A stretch of DNA of 64,000 nt from JAJRPT01 sp965661945 (GTDB lineage Bacteria; Bacteroidota; Ignavibacteria; Kapaibacteriales; UBA2268): positions 62,001 through 126,000 of the forward strand of contig CBFIFP010000002.1 of assembly GCA_965661945.1 (NCBI GenBank), given 5' to 3'. A program made the translations under genes and the position numbers. Below are positions 34,146 through 44,649 of the stretch, in pieces. Position 1 is the stretch's first letter; each line of letters opens with the position of its first letter. Below the pieces are notes generated by a model. That model saw only the letters and a list, made by a program, of their open reading frames with translations. It did not search any database and was not told the origin of the DNA.

Positions 34146-36059
34146 TTACTTATAACTTCTTACAGAGAGTTTAACATTTTCAAAGTCTAACTCTTCTTTA
34201 TGTTTGTTTGGTTTATTATCAACTCCTGTATATTCCCAAGCAGCAACGTGAGTATAGTTTTCATCATCTCTTTTTGCTTCTCCCTCAGGAGTTTGATGTT
34301 CTTCTCGGAAATGAGCGCCAGATGATTCATCTCTTTCCAATGAATCCCAAGTCATCATTTCTGCGAATTCTAAGAAATCAGCTACTCTAGTTGCACGCTC
34401 TAATGCTACATTAAGGTCTTCGCCGGAACCAGTTACATTAACGTTTTGCCAAAACTCTTCTCTAATCTGAGGAATTTTTTCAAGAGTCTCTTTAAGACCT
34501 GCTTCGTTTCTTGACATTCCAACATTATCCCACATCAACTTACCAAGTTCTCTGTGAAAAGAAACCGGAGTACGTTTTCCATTGATATTTAATAATTTGT
34601 TAATTCTTTCCATAACTTCTGATTCAGCTTTCTTAAACTCTGGGTGAGTTTCGTCAATCTGCTCAAAACCTCCTTGGGCTAAGTAAGGAGCAATTGTATA
34701 TGGTATTACAAAATACCCATCTGCCAAACCTTGCATAAGAGCTGATGCTCCTAAACGATTTGCACCGTGGTCAGAGAAATTAGCTTCACCAAGAGCGTAA
34801 AGCCCTGGTATAGTTGTCATTAAATTATAATCTACCCACAATCCACCCATAGTATAGTGAGATGCGGGATATATCATCATTGGTTCTTTATAAGGACTTG
34901 TGCCAGTTATTCGCTGATACATATCAAACAAATTACCATACCTTGCTTTTATTGTATCTTGACCCAAACGTTTAATAGCATCTGCAAAATCAAGATATAC
35001 TCCATATCCAGTTGCAGAAACCCCTCTTCCTTCATCACAAACTTGTTTGGCTGCTCGTGAAGAAATATCTCTTGGGGATAGATTACCAAACGATGGGTAC
35101 TTTCTTTCTAAATAATAATCTCTTTCATTTTCAGGAATATCATTAGGGTGACGCTTATCGCCTTTAGCTTTCGGAACCCATATTCTTCCATCATTTCTCA
35201 ATGATTCAGACATCAAAGTAAGTTTTGATTGGTGGTCACCAGAAACAGGAATACAAGTTGGGTGAATTTGAGTGTAACATGGATTAGCAAATAAAGCTCC
35301 TTTTTTATAAGCTCTAAAAGCTGCTGTTACATTACATGCCTGTGCATTGGTAGATAAGAAGAATACGTTACCATATCCACCTGTACCTAGTAATACTGCA
35401 TCAGCCCAATGTGATTCAAGTTTTCCAGTTTTCAAATCACGAACTACTATTCCTCTGGCTTTTCCATTAATTACAACTACGTCCATCATCTCTTTTCTTG
35501 TATGCAGTTTTACCCCACCATTAGCTACATTTTTTGATAATGCAGAGTATGCTCCTAAAAGGAGCTGCTGTCCTGTTTGACCTTTTGCATAAAAAGTCCT
35601 CGAAACTTGTGCTCCACCAAAAGAGCGATTATCCAAATTTCCACCATATTCTCTAGCAAAAGGAACTCCCTGAGCAACACATTGATCTATAATATTAACA
35701 GAGACTTGAGCTAATCTATAGACATTTCCTTCTCTTGCACGGAAATCTCCACCTTTAACAGTGTCATAAAATAATCTATAAACTGAGTCACCATCATTCT
35801 GGTAATTCTTTGCAGCATTAATACCACCCTGAGCCGCAATTGAGTGCGCTCTACGTGGAGAATCATGATATGTAAAAGCATGAACATTATAACCGAGTTC
35901 CGCTAAAGTTGCGGAAGCAGAAGAACCAGCTAAACCAGTTCCAACCATTATAATTTTAAATTTTCTTTTATTTGATGGGTTAATTAGTTTATTATCAAAC
36001 TTATGTTTTTCCCATTTTTCCTCAATAGGACCACTTGGAATTTTTGAATCTAATACCAT
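34146..36059 (-). CDS. sdhA: Succinate dehydrogenase/fumarate reductase flavoprotein subunit
   Basis: SdhA oxidises succinate to fumarate using covalent FAD. The 637-residue protein has the Rossmann motif GTGLAGSSASATLAELG, the flavinylation segment RRAHSIAAQGGINAAKN with its His, HYTMGGLWVDYN (active-site region), LYALGEANFSDHGANRLGASALMQG and the C-terminal helical domain. The first ~35 residues (KIPSGPIEEKWEKHKFDNKLINPSNKRK) form an extension typical of type B enzymes in Bacteroidota. Located between sdhC (14-base gap) and sdhB. Confidence 0.98.
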   Translation of the reverse strand: MVLDSKIPSGPIEEKWEKHKFDNKLINPSNKRKFKIIMVGTGLAGSSASATLAELGYNVHAFTYHDSPRRAHSIAAQGGINAAKNYQNDGDSVYRLFYDTVKGGDFRAREGNVYRLAQVSVNIIDQCVAQGVPFAREYGGNLDNRSFGGAQVSRTFYAKGQTGQQLLLGAYSALSKNVANGGVKLHTRKEMMDVVVINGKARGIVVRDLKTGKLESHWADAVLLGTGGYGNVFFLSTNAQACNVTAAFRAYKKGALFANPCYTQIHPTCIPVSGDHQSKLTLMSESLRNDGRIWVPKAKGDKRHPNDIPENERDYYLERKYPSFGNLSPRDISSRAAKQVCDEGRGVSATGYGVYLDFADAIKRLGQDTIKARYGNLFDMYQRITGTSPYKEPMMIYPASHYTMGGLWVDYNLMTTIPGLYALGEANFSDHGANRLGASALMQGLADGYFVIPYTIAPYLAQGGFEQIDETHPEFKKAESEVMERINKLLNINGKRTPVSFHRELGKLMWDNVGMSRNEAGLKETLEKIPQIREEFWQNVNVTGSGEDLNVALERATRVADFLEFAEMMTWDSLERDESSGAHFREEHQTPEGEAKRDDENYTHVAAWEYTGVDNKPNKHKEELDFENVKLSVRSYK

Positions 36060-36073
36060 ATAATTTTCGCTCC

Positions 36074-36745
36074 TTATTTAACTAAACCTAACAAAATACT
36101 AATAGGGATAAAAGCAAGTAAAATAGTAATAGCTATAGAAATTACATTACTTACTTTTCTGGTTGTTAACATTATTTTATTGCTACTTATTCCAAGAGTA
36201 TGAATCATAGATTGTACTCCATGTTTTAAGTGAAAACCTAAACCAATAACAGCAATAACATAAAAAATAGAAATTAATGGCTGCTGAAATCCAGCAACAA
36301 CCATTCTATAAACATCATGTCTGCCCTGAGTATCCATATAATCCATATATTCAGGATGAGTTACCCCAAAAGTATAGTGCATCAAATGATATATAACAAA
36401 GAAAAGAATTACCAAACCAAAAATCATCATACCCTGACTTGCAAAATTTGCTCGGTGGTGATTTTTCACCTTGTAGTTAATTGGTTTCGAAGCTCTATTT
36501 AACATTACTAACTTTATTGTTGTTAAAACATGAATAACCAAAGCAATCAAAAGCGTTATTCTAGCTCCCCATAGTAAAAGAGGTGTGGCTTTCAATCCTG
36601 CTGCATAAGCATTCAGTAAATCTTTTCCCAAATCTGGACCCAAATAAACTAACGTATTAGCTGCAGTGTGTCCTAATATAAAACCAACCATCATTAAGCC
36701 AGTTACTGCTACCAATATTTTTGATATTATGAGTGAATTTATCAT
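36074..36745 (-). CDS. sdhC: Succinate dehydrogenase cytochrome b subunit (type B)
   Basis: A 223-residue single-polypeptide membrane anchor with five hydrophobic helices and histidines in the membrane (LGHTAANTLVYLG, VIHVLTTIKL, VIYHLMHYTFG, GFHLKHGVQSMIHTLG), matching the diheme type B SdhC that replaces SdhC plus SdhD. The gene order sdhC-sdhA-sdhB and a single anchor are standard for this phylum. First gene of the operon; the 220-base gap to the divergent NSS gene is A/T-rich and must hold its promoter, though no TAnnTTTG is clear. Confidence 0.96.
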   Translation of the reverse strand: MINSLIISKILVAVTGLMMVGFILGHTAANTLVYLGPDLGKDLLNAYAAGLKATPLLLWGARITLLIALVIHVLTTIKLVMLNRASKPINYKVKNHHRANFASQGMMIFGLVILFFVIYHLMHYTFGVTHPEYMDYMDTQGRHDVYRMVVAGFQQPLISIFYVIAVIGLGFHLKHGVQSMIHTLGISSNKIMLTTRKVSNVISIAITILLAFIPISILLGLVK

Positions 36746-36965
36746 ACGTACCTAAAAATTATTTTTTAATATTTTTTGTTTTCTGAATATTTATTTTTAA
36801 CTTAGATTTTTATTAAAGACGAATTAAAACTAAATACATTTAAAATTTTGTTAAAAAACAAAATAAGATAAATTAGGTCTTGTTTTAATTGCATTTTAAA
36901 AAGAAAACAAATTATCAAATTTATCTCAAATAAACAAATAAAATTGAAATTAAAGGAAAATTAAT

Positions 36966-38510
36966 ATGTCTAACAGAGAAGAGTGGGGAAGTAGATTTGG
37001 ACTGATTTTAGCAATGGCAGGTAATGCAATTGGTCTTGGTAATTTTTTAAGATTCCCAGTCCAAGCCGCTCAAAACGGTGGTGGAGCTTTTATGATTCCT
37101 TATTTTGTTGCCTTTATCTTACTCGCAATTCCTCTTATGTGGGTCGAATGGACAATTGGTAGAAACGGAGGTAAACACTCCCATGGCTCTCTTCCTGGGA
37201 TGTTTGATGTATTATGGAATAATCCTATCGCTAAATATTTAGGCGCAATCGGACTCTTTATTTCTACAATAATAATGATATACTACACAGTAATAGTATC
37301 TTGGATGTTGGGGTTTTCTTTCTTCTCAATAACTGGTGAATACGCAAGCATCGAAAATATAACCTCGATGGCAAGTTTTCTAACCGAATTTCAATCTGGG
37401 GGGGGGACATTTTTTGAATCTATGGTTCCTGCCTACATATTTTTAATATTAACTGTAGCTTTAAATTTCTATGTTTTATCTAAAGGTTTAAGCGGTGGAA
37501 TTGAGATTTTTGCTAAAATAGCTCTACCGCTATTATTCATATTTGCAATTTTTCTTGCAGGATATGTTCTAATGCTCGGGACTCCTGACCCAATCAATTA
37601 TCCCGAGCGTTCAGTCTGGCATGGACTCGCATTTATTTGGAATCCAAAATTTGAAATGTTAGGTAACTCTAAAATTTGGCTTGCTGCTGCAGGGCAAGTG
37701 TTTTTTACACTCTCTGTAGGAATGGGAACGCTTCAAGCATACGCGTCATATCTAAAACCAAAAGATGATATAGCATTATCAGGACTTGCTACATCATCAA
37801 TCAACGAATTTGCTGAGGTAGTACTTGGCGGAACAATAGCAATTCCAATTGCCGTGGCATTTTTTGGACTTATGGAAACCCAAGCAATCGCAGACGGTGG
37901 AACATTTAATCTTGGAATAGTTTCTATGGGAGTTATATTCAACCAAATGGAATACGGTCAATTCTTTGGATTTATGTGGTTTTTTCTGCTATTCTTTGCT
38001 GGAGTAACTTCATCAGTTGCAATGGCTCAACCTCTTATATCATTCTTAAAAGAACAATTCCAATTCGACCACCGCAAAGCAACGATGGCAGTAGGTGGAG
38101 TAATATTTATAGCCGTACATTTTGTCTTTTTCTATCTTCAAAACGGCTTCCTTGACGAGATGGACTATTGGGCTGGAACATTTCTTCTTGTAGTAATTTC
38201 TTTAATTGAAGTTATTATCTTTGGTTGGATATTCGGAATAGATAAGGGTTGGAAAGAATTAAATCGTGGTTCAGATATCAAAATACCAAAAATATTCAAA
38301 TTTATAATAAAATACGTAACTCCTGTATATTTAATATTTATATTGGTGTTTTGGACAATTGACGATGCAATACCAACCTTGTTAATGGAGAATGCAAAGC
38401 CAGAAAACGTACCAACAATGTGGGGTTCACGTATTTTCATGATTATATTAATGACTGGATTATTGATAATGGTAAAAGTAGCATGGAAAAGAAGTGACAA
38501 GAAAAAGTAA
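36966..38510 (+). CDS. Neurotransmitter:sodium symporter (NSS/SNF) family transporter
   Basis: A 514-residue, about 12-helix sodium-coupled transporter, likely for amino acids. The first helix has the family signature GNAIGLGNFLRFPVQAAQNGGGAFMIPYF (unwound region and Na+ site, shown here in part by GLGNFLRFP), followed by WVEWTIGRNGG. Prokaryotic NSS proteins of the tyrosine or leucine transporter type have the same layout; the substrate cannot be predicted. A clear AAAGGAAA precedes the ATG. A run of nine G at 37398-37406 encodes Gly-Gly-Gly at about residues 145-147 in the loop after helix 3 and is the longest G run in the window. Confidence 0.94.
   Translation: MSNREEWGSRFGLILAMAGNAIGLGNFLRFPVQAAQNGGGAFMIPYFVAFILLAIPLMWVEWTIGRNGGKHSHGSLPGMFDVLWNNPIAKYLGAIGLFISTIIMIYYTVIVSWMLGFSFFSITGEYASIENITSMASFLTEFQSGGGTFFESMVPAYIFLILTVALNFYVLSKGLSGGIEIFAKIALPLLFIFAIFLAGYVLMLGTPDPINYPERSVWHGLAFIWNPKFEMLGNSKIWLAAAGQVFFTLSVGMGTLQAYASYLKPKDDIALSGLATSSINEFAEVVLGGTIAIPIAVAFFGLMETQAIADGGTFNLGIVSMGVIFNQMEYGQFFGFMWFFLLFFAGVTSSVAMAQPLISFLKEQFQFDHRKATMAVGGVIFIAVHFVFFYLQNGFLDEMDYWAGTFLLVVISLIEVIIFGWIFGIDKGWKELNRGSDIKIPKIFKFIIKYVTPVYLIFILVFWTIDDAIPTLLMENAKPENVPTMWGSRIFMIILMTGLLIMVKVAWKRSDKKK
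37398..37406 (+). repeat. G9 homopolymer tract within the NSS transporter gene
   Basis: Nine consecutive G encode three Gly codons in an AT-rich gene. The tract is the kind that slips during replication; a one-base change would shift the frame after about residue 147. Confidence 0.9.
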
Positions 38511-38571
38511 AGCAAAAAATTAAAGTATTAAAAATAAAAATTTGAAAAAGAACTTGAAAACTTAAAAATTA

Positions 38572-40065
38572 TCAAGAAAGCCATTCTTTGACTTTATCAG
38601 ATTCAAAATTATTATGGTTTTTATGTAGGAAACCATTTGATTTTGGATGATAATCATATTCCTTGGCAATTTCTTTATGATTTTTAGCAAGTTCTTCAAG
38701 AGCATTTAAAACATACTCAATCTCATCATCAGAGTTAACAGGATGAAAAGAAATTCTTATCCAACCTGGCTTTTCAGAATAATCACCACAAGAAATCTTA
38801 TCAGTTATTTGTTGAGAGGTATATTGATCAACGTGAAGCAGATAATGACCATAAGTTCCAGCGCATGAGCAACCACCCCTTACCTGAATACCATATTTAT
38901 CATTAAGTATCTTAACACCAAGATTATAATGCAACTCTTCAATATAAAAAGAATAAATACAAATTCTATTTTTATGGTTATCTGCAAGCAAATGAAGTTT
39001 TGGTATCGATATTAACCTTTCAAACACTTTTTCATTTATAATATGCTCACGTTTAAAAGTTTCCTCGTAGCCCATCTCTTCTTTTAATTTCAAAACCAAA
39101 GCAGTTTTTATAGTTCCTAAAAAAGCAGGAGTGCCGGCATCTTCTCTTAACTCAATATCATCATAAAACTTATGACCGCCCCAAGGATTAGTCCACTCAA
39201 CAGTACCACCGCCAGCAATATCTGGAACAGCATTATCATATAAAGAAGAGCAAAAAATCACAACTCCAGGGGTTCCAGGACCACCAACAAACTTATGAGG
39301 TGAAAAATATATTGCATCAAGTTTTTCAATTTCACTTTTATGCATATTAATTTTTACATGTGGAGCCGAACAAGCATAATCTACAAAACATTTACCACCA
39401 TTTTCATGCATTATTCTAGCAATTTCATAAATCGGTGTTTCAATTCCAGTAACATTCGAACAAGCAGTAACAGAAGCAATCTTCCACTGCCTATCTTTAT
39501 ATTTCTTGACCTGCTCGGTAAGGTCATCCAAATTTACCAAACCATTTCCATCATGTTTCAAAATCACAACTTCAACTAATGATTCTTCCCACTGAGTTTG
39601 ATTTGAATGATGTTCCATGTGTGTTATAAAAACAACAGGCTTTTCTGATTCTTCTAATTTAATACAATTTCTTAACCTTACCGGAACTTGAAAACCCATA
39701 ATCCTCATTAACTTTGCCAATGCGCCAGTCATACCAGACCCATTTAACAAAATAACATCTTTTTCAGTAGCATTAACATGCTTTTTAATATACTTTTGAG
39801 ATGTATGATAAGCATCGGTCATAATAGTACCAGTCAAATTTGATTCAGTATGAGTGTTGCCTATATACTGAGCTATCTCATAATTTAACTTATCTTCTAT
39901 GTCCTTGTAGAGCCGACCACTCGCTGTCCAATCGCAATAATATATCCTTTTTCTCCCATAAGGAGATTCAAAATAAGTATTATATCCGATAATTTTATTT
40001 CTAAATTTATCGAAATGCTTGTCCAATGTGAAGTCTTTTTCCACTATGTGATTTAATTCATACAT
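38572..40065 (-). CDS. Class V aminotransferase fold protein (cysteine desulfurase-like)
   Basis: A 497-residue PLP enzyme. The Schiff-base lysine is Lys258 in YFSPHKFVGGPGTPGVV, the preceding FVDYACSAPHVKI holds the PLP-pyridine Asp, and THMEHHSNQTQWEES is the usual His motif. QVRGGCSCAGTYGHYLL near residue 395 carries cysteines placed like the persulfide Cys loop of desulfurases, with two Cys instead of one. It is longer than SufS or IscS (about 405) and lacks SUF/ISC neighbours, so it may be a selenocysteine-lyase/desulfurase paralogue with another substrate. A minus-strand TAATTTTG lies just upstream (40077-40084). Confidence 0.85.
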   Translation of the reverse strand: MYELNHIVEKDFTLDKHFDKFRNKIIGYNTYFESPYGRKRIYYCDWTASGRLYKDIEDKLNYEIAQYIGNTHTESNLTGTIMTDAYHTSQKYIKKHVNATEKDVILLNGSGMTGALAKLMRIMGFQVPVRLRNCIKLEESEKPVVFITHMEHHSNQTQWEESLVEVVILKHDGNGLVNLDDLTEQVKKYKDRQWKIASVTACSNVTGIETPIYEIARIMHENGGKCFVDYACSAPHVKINMHKSEIEKLDAIYFSPHKFVGGPGTPGVVIFCSSLYDNAVPDIAGGGTVEWTNPWGGHKFYDDIELREDAGTPAFLGTIKTALVLKLKEEMGYEETFKREHIINEKVFERLISIPKLHLLADNHKNRICIYSFYIEELHYNLGVKILNDKYGIQVRGGCSCAGTYGHYLLHVDQYTSQQITDKISCGDYSEKPGWIRISFHPVNSDDEIEYVLNALEELAKNHKEIAKEYDYHPKSNGFLHKNHNNFESDKVKEWLS

Positions 40066-40076
40066 ATTTATTAATG

Positions 40077-40084
40077 CAAAATTA
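40077..40084 (-). promoter_or_regulatory. Putative -7 promoter element for the class V aminotransferase gene
   Basis: Minus strand reads TAATTTTG 12 bases before the ATG at 40065, implying a very short or absent 5' leader. Confidence 0.45.
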
Positions 40085-40109
40085 ACAAAAAATATTAAAT
40101 TTAAAAAAT

Positions 40110-41216
40110 TTATAATTTAAAATAATTTTTACCAGTTATTTGCCTAATAAGATTTCTAAATTCTAAATTAAGCAAATCAACCATAACCTGTGCTGTATCT
40201 AAATTAGTATTATTTATTATTTCATCAATATGTTGTGGCTCATAACTCAAAGACTCATATATTATTTTCTCAGTATCACTCTGAAACTCAATCTTAGGAA
40301 GACTGTCCAAACTCAAAGCAAAGTTATCAGTTATACCAATATCCTTTAAAATATATTCAGGACTATAAGCAAGTTTAGCAAGAGAATCTAAAATCAACTT
40401 ATTTGTTCCTTGACTCTGTTCCGAACTCAAATTTCCAGGAATAGCATAAACATCTCTGTTTTGGTCTCTAGCAAATCTGGCAGTATTTAACGCTCCACCC
40501 TTTACCTTGCTTTCGGATACTAATACAGCCCTTGATATTCCAGAGATAATCCTGTTTCTATGTAAAAAATAAGGCGGCAATGCGCGAGTTTTACATTTGA
40601 AAGTAGAAATTACAGCACCACCATTATCCACTATCTCTTCAGCATTTTTAAGCATAGTAGAAGGTGATAAGCAATCAACTCCAGAAGCAATTACTGCATA
40701 AGTTGTACCTCCCGCTTTGATTGTTGCCTTGTGAGCATAAGTATCAATCCCATAAGCCAAGCCACTTACAACTATTATATCTCTTTGAGCCATATACTCA
40801 GCAAACCTCTCAGTCTGTATCCTGCCATAATTTGAACATTTTCTTGTTCCAACAATAGCAATCGCATTCTTATCGCTCTCGCCTAACTCACCCTTAACAA
40901 ATAAAAAAGTAGGTGGCTGAAAAATATGCTTTAAATAATAAGGATAATCCAAATCCCAAAGTGAAACCAATCTAACTTTATTCTTTTCACATAATTCAAT
41001 TTGATTTTCAGCCTCAATCTCCGGCTTTTGATTCGTTTTTAAAAATAATTCACCTTGATTAAAAATCAAATTAAGATTTGCGGGTAGGTTGGAATTTACA
41101 AACTCATCATAGGAGTTGTATAAATCTATAACTTGCTGGACAATAGCAGAATTCACATTTTTAAAAAATGATAACTTTAATACATCTATTTTATCCCAGT
41201 TCTTTACTAATTTCAT
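40110..41216 (-). CDS. dprA: DNA-processing protein DprA
   Basis: DprA loads RecA on single-stranded DNA taken up in transformation and protects it. The frame is open to 41297, but I choose the ATG at 41216 (MKLVKNWDKIDVLKL) because the extra N-terminus is a hydrophobic stretch foreign to the family. The resulting 368 residues have a short N-terminal domain, the Rossmann core with AIVGTRKCSNYGRIQTERF, VVSGLAYGIDTYAHKATI, GTTYAVIASGVDCLSP and RNRIISGISRAVLVSESKVKGG, and a C-terminal winged helix (about 300-368). dprA and yifB/comM both occur in the window and are common even in species not known to be transformable. Confidence 0.93.
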   Translation of the reverse strand: MKLVKNWDKIDVLKLSFFKNVNSAIVQQVIDLYNSYDEFVNSNLPANLNLIFNQGELFLKTNQKPEIEAENQIELCEKNKVRLVSLWDLDYPYYLKHIFQPPTFLFVKGELGESDKNAIAIVGTRKCSNYGRIQTERFAEYMAQRDIIVVSGLAYGIDTYAHKATIKAGGTTYAVIASGVDCLSPSTMLKNAEEIVDNGGAVISTFKCKTRALPPYFLHRNRIISGISRAVLVSESKVKGGALNTARFARDQNRDVYAIPGNLSSEQSQGTNKLILDSLAKLAYSPEYILKDIGITDNFALSLDSLPKIEFQSDTEKIIYESLSYEPQHIDEIINNTNLDTAQVMVDLLNLEFRNLIRQITGKNYFKL

Positions 41217-41449
41217 AATTTTTGAAAAAAAAAAGCAAGTTAAATAAAATTCTATAAAATAAAAAATTCTAAACATAAATAAATTTAATATCGACATTAT
41301 TTTAATCTAGAAAAGTAATAAAAGAATGAATGAAACGTCTAGATGTTTTCAATACCGATAAATTTTTTCATTTTTTTTTGTAACCTAATCAAAAAAATCT
41401 TGTTATTGCTATTAGAAGAAAAATAATTATTTAAAAATAGGGAGTATTT

Positions 41450-44400
41450 ATGAAATATATAGTAATATTATTACTATCAGCATTATTCTTGCAAGCCAAG
41501 CAAGACGTAGTATTTATTAAAAATGAAGGTCAAGTAAACGAAAATATTATTTACTATGCAAACTATAACGGCTTAAATATATTTATGAAAGATGATGGTT
41601 TTTACTATGATTTCTTCGAAAATATTAAAAAAAGCGAATCAAAAATTACAAGAAAAGGACACATTGTAAAGTTGGATTTTATAAATTCACATTACAACAA
41701 TATACAAGCTAAAGAAAGTAACTCAAAATATAATTTCTTCTACGGAAAGGACCAATCAAAATGGATAAAAAATGTTGAAACTACTAATGAAATCCTTGTA
41801 AATAATATTTATGAAAACATTGATTTAAAAATGTATTTTGATGAAGATATGCCAAGATATGATTTGATTGTGCATCCAAACGCAAATCCAGAAAATATCG
41901 AATTTCAATTTTCATCTGCATACAACACAGAAATTGAAAACGACAAAATTAAATCATATTTAAGCATTGGAGATTTCTACAGCAATAAACTTTATGCTTA
42001 TCAAGTAATCGAAGGTAAAAGAGTCCAAATTGATTGTGGATTTAAAGAAAGCGAAAATGGAAAAATTAAATTCCAAATTGGCGATTATGATAAAAGCATA
42101 GACTTAGTTATCGACCCAATTATATTCTCAACATTAGTTGGCTGGAGTGGTGATGATTATATCTCCCAAATCAAAACTATTGACAACAACTCATATGTAG
42201 TTGGTGGAGTTACTGAATCTGCTGATATGGTAACTTCAGAAGGAGCATACCAAAGAGAATTTGGCCTACAAAAAGATATTTTCTTAAAAAAATTCACAAT
42301 ATCTGGCGCTATTAGAAATAATATCGTTACAACTTACTATGGTGGTAGCGACGATGATATATTAACAAAACTGAAAACAAACCAAGATGGAAACATTTAC
42401 ATTTGCGGAAATACATATTCTAACTCCCTACCAATGAAAGGAACATTAAGTCAGGAATATAAAGGCAATCAAGACGGTTTCGTTGCAGTATTTAATGAAA
42501 ACCTTAACGACTTAGTTTACACTTACTATGTTGGTGGGTCTCTAGATGACGGACTAAATGACATTGAAATATATAACAATAAAGTATTTTTCTCAGGATT
42601 TACTCGCTCAGAAAACTTCCAAACAGTTTCTCCTTACCAAAACATGTTAAGAGGAGAACAAGATGGTATAATCGGAGCTTCAAGAGCTAATGGTTCATCT
42701 TTTGAATTTGCTACATATTTAGGTGGAACAAGTGATGATATAATCAACGGACTAACAGTTGATTCTCAAGAGAATATTTATTTCTGCGGTTCAAGTAATT
42801 CAAGTAATTTCGTTCTTGCTCCTACAGGACAAGGTTCATCTCCTTACAACCCTGAGCATGGTGGACAATGGGATATAGTAGTTGGTAGATTTTCAAAAAC
42901 AGCTGCAAATCTTCAATTATCAACTTACTTTGGTGGTTCAGGTAATGATTATGGTATAGATGTATTCACAGCTCCTCAAGGTAAATATTTCTTCGTTGGT
43001 TCTTCAGGTCAAGAAAGCCAAGAAGAGCCATTCGTAGTTGTTCCAGAGGGTTCCTATTCAACCACTAACAATGGTGAAATGGATATAGTTTTTGGTAGAT
43101 TTACTGATGAAATTACAGGAACAAGAAGATTTCGTGAAGGTTGGAGATGGGTTACAAGAACTGTAAAAACTCAAGACTTAGACGTAGGAACTTTTGCTGG
43201 TGGAAGATTTGATGATTATGTATATGATGCTACAATGAGCCCAGATGGTCAATCTATACTTATTGGTGGATACACAATGTCAAACGATTTCCCAGATGTA
43301 AACAACGAACAAAAAAGAATCCGCTACGGTGGAATGAAAGATGGATTTATAATGGAAATTAACTCAGGTGGAAGAAGTGTAATTTACTCTTCATATATTA
43401 ATGGATCAGGTGATGATATTGTTAGAGCTGTAGATTTCTTTCCAAATGGTAATTTTATTTTTGGAGGCGAAACTTCATCTAACGATTTCTATACAACTGG
43501 ATTTGGAGCAAACAATCAAAAAACTTCAACTTCTGGATTTATCGCATCAGTTGGTAAAGGTTCATTAATTTATTCAGGACCAAACGGCGGTGAAACTTAC
43601 TGTCCGGGAATTCCTATCACTACGTCTTGGTCAAGAACTGACTTCCAAGAGGGTGAAGGATTTGATATTTATTTAATAAATGAAAAATTAGGATTAAAAA
43701 ATTTAATTGGTGGCAAACAAACTGGCTCTTTTCATTCTTGGACTATTCCAAATGATGTTGTAGCTGATTCTAACTACAAAATCTTACTTAATCACCCAAC
43801 AGGTTATCACGGTATTTCTGAAAGAACATTTATAATAAACCAAACTCCTAAAATTGAAGACTTCACTATTGACAAAACAGTTTTATGTCCTGGTGATTCA
43901 ATAACTTTATCAGCAACAAGCTCTAACGCATTTAATCCAAAATATAACTGGAAATTCAAAAACAATATGATTTCTAGTTCTGTTGCAAACTCTATAGTTA
44001 TAAGAGATTTAACTCCAGAATCTTCTGGTCAATACTCTGTGGAAGTTGAAGGAGAATGCGATCCAAAGATAGAAAGTGACAAAATCAGCATTGATGTCGC
44101 AAAACTAACTGCTGTAACTCAAAAATCTGATGATTTAAAAGTTACCAAAGGCGAAAACTTAGAAATCGAAGTTCAAGCTGATGGTGCCGAGCTAACTTAT
44201 CAATGGTTAAAAGATGGTTTTATATTAAGCGGACAAAACGAAAACACTTTAACAATTGAAAACGTTGTAGAATCTGATGCTGGTGAATACACTTGTAATG
44301 TTTCTGGTAGATGTGGCGAGCAAGTAACATCAGAATCAATTACTGTAGAAATAGAAATCACTGGTTCTGTTAAAAACAACAGATACTTTGATAATTTCTA

Positions 44401-44626
44401 CTTTGACGGAAATAATTTAAATGCAGAACTTAAAGTTGATTTCTCTGGTCTTGCTATAACAAGAATCTTAGACATTCAAGGTAAAGAAGTTTATAACAAC
44501 AACTTATTCCTTAACCAAGGTACTAACAAATTAACTATACCTGCTAACTTTGAAAATGGGACATATTTACTTAACGTAATAGTTAACCAAAAAATAATGA
44601 CATACAAATTTGCTGTAATTAAATAA
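41450..44626 (+). CDS. Large secreted SBBP/Ig-domain protein with T9SS sorting domain
   Basis: A 1058-residue exported protein. Signal peptide at 1-16; an N-terminal domain (about 18-225, starting VFIKNEGQVNENIIYYANYNG) of the DUF7948 type that precedes SBBP repeats; repeated beta-propeller units around 225-700 built on TYYGGSDDDI, YYVGGSLDDGLNDI, TYLGGTSDDIINGL, TYFGGSGNDYGID; two Ig-like domains (about 805-880 and 890-970, YQWLKDGFILSGQ and DAGEYTCNVSG); and a C-terminal type A sorting domain (about 985-1058, ending GTYLLNVIVNQKIMTYKFAVIK, in part) used by the type IX system. Preceded by GGGAG and followed by a terminator, so monocistronic. Probably cell-surface or released adhesin-like; ligand unknown. 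Confidence 0.92.
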   Translation: MKYIVILLLSALFLQAKQDVVFIKNEGQVNENIIYYANYNGLNIFMKDDGFYYDFFENIKKSESKITRKGHIVKLDFINSHYNNIQAKESNSKYNFFYGKDQSKWIKNVETTNEILVNNIYENIDLKMYFDEDMPRYDLIVHPNANPENIEFQFSSAYNTEIENDKIKSYLSIGDFYSNKLYAYQVIEGKRVQIDCGFKESENGKIKFQIGDYDKSIDLVIDPIIFSTLVGWSGDDYISQIKTIDNNSYVVGGVTESADMVTSEGAYQREFGLQKDIFLKKFTISGAIRNNIVTTYYGGSDDDILTKLKTNQDGNIYICGNTYSNSLPMKGTLSQEYKGNQDGFVAVFNENLNDLVYTYYVGGSLDDGLNDIEIYNNKVFFSGFTRSENFQTVSPYQNMLRGEQDGIIGASRANGSSFEFATYLGGTSDDIINGLTVDSQENIYFCGSSNSSNFVLAPTGQGSSPYNPEHGGQWDIVVGRFSKTAANLQLSTYFGGSGNDYGIDVFTAPQGKYFFVGSSGQESQEEPFVVVPEGSYSTTNNGEMDIVFGRFTDEITGTRRFREGWRWVTRTVKTQDLDVGTFAGGRFDDYVYDATMSPDGQSILIGGYTMSNDFPDVNNEQKRIRYGGMKDGFIMEINSGGRSVIYSSYINGSGDDIVRAVDFFPNGNFIFGGETSSNDFYTTGFGANNQKTSTSGFIASVGKGSLIYSGPNGGETYCPGIPITTSWSRTDFQEGEGFDIYLINEKLGLKNLIGGKQTGSFHSWTIPNDVVADSNYKILLNHPTGYHGISERTFIINQTPKIEDFTIDKTVLCPGDSITLSATSSNAFNPKYNWKFKNNMISSSVANSIVIRDLTPESSGQYSVEVEGECDPKIESDKISIDVAKLTAVTQKSDDLKVTKGENLEIEVQADGAELTYQWLKDGFILSGQNENTLTIENVVESDAGEYTCNVSGRCGEQVTSESITVEIEITGSVKNNRYFDNFYFDGNNLNAELKVDFSGLAITRILDIQGKEVYNNNLFLNQGTNKLTIPANFENGTYLLNVIVNQKIMTYKFAVIK

Positions 44627-44649
44627 TTATAGGCAAAATAATAATTTAT

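Noticed and set aside
41217..41297. N-terminal extension of DprA with a hydrophobic stretch
   Set aside because: Not part of the DprA family; the ATG at 41216 gives a standard protein.
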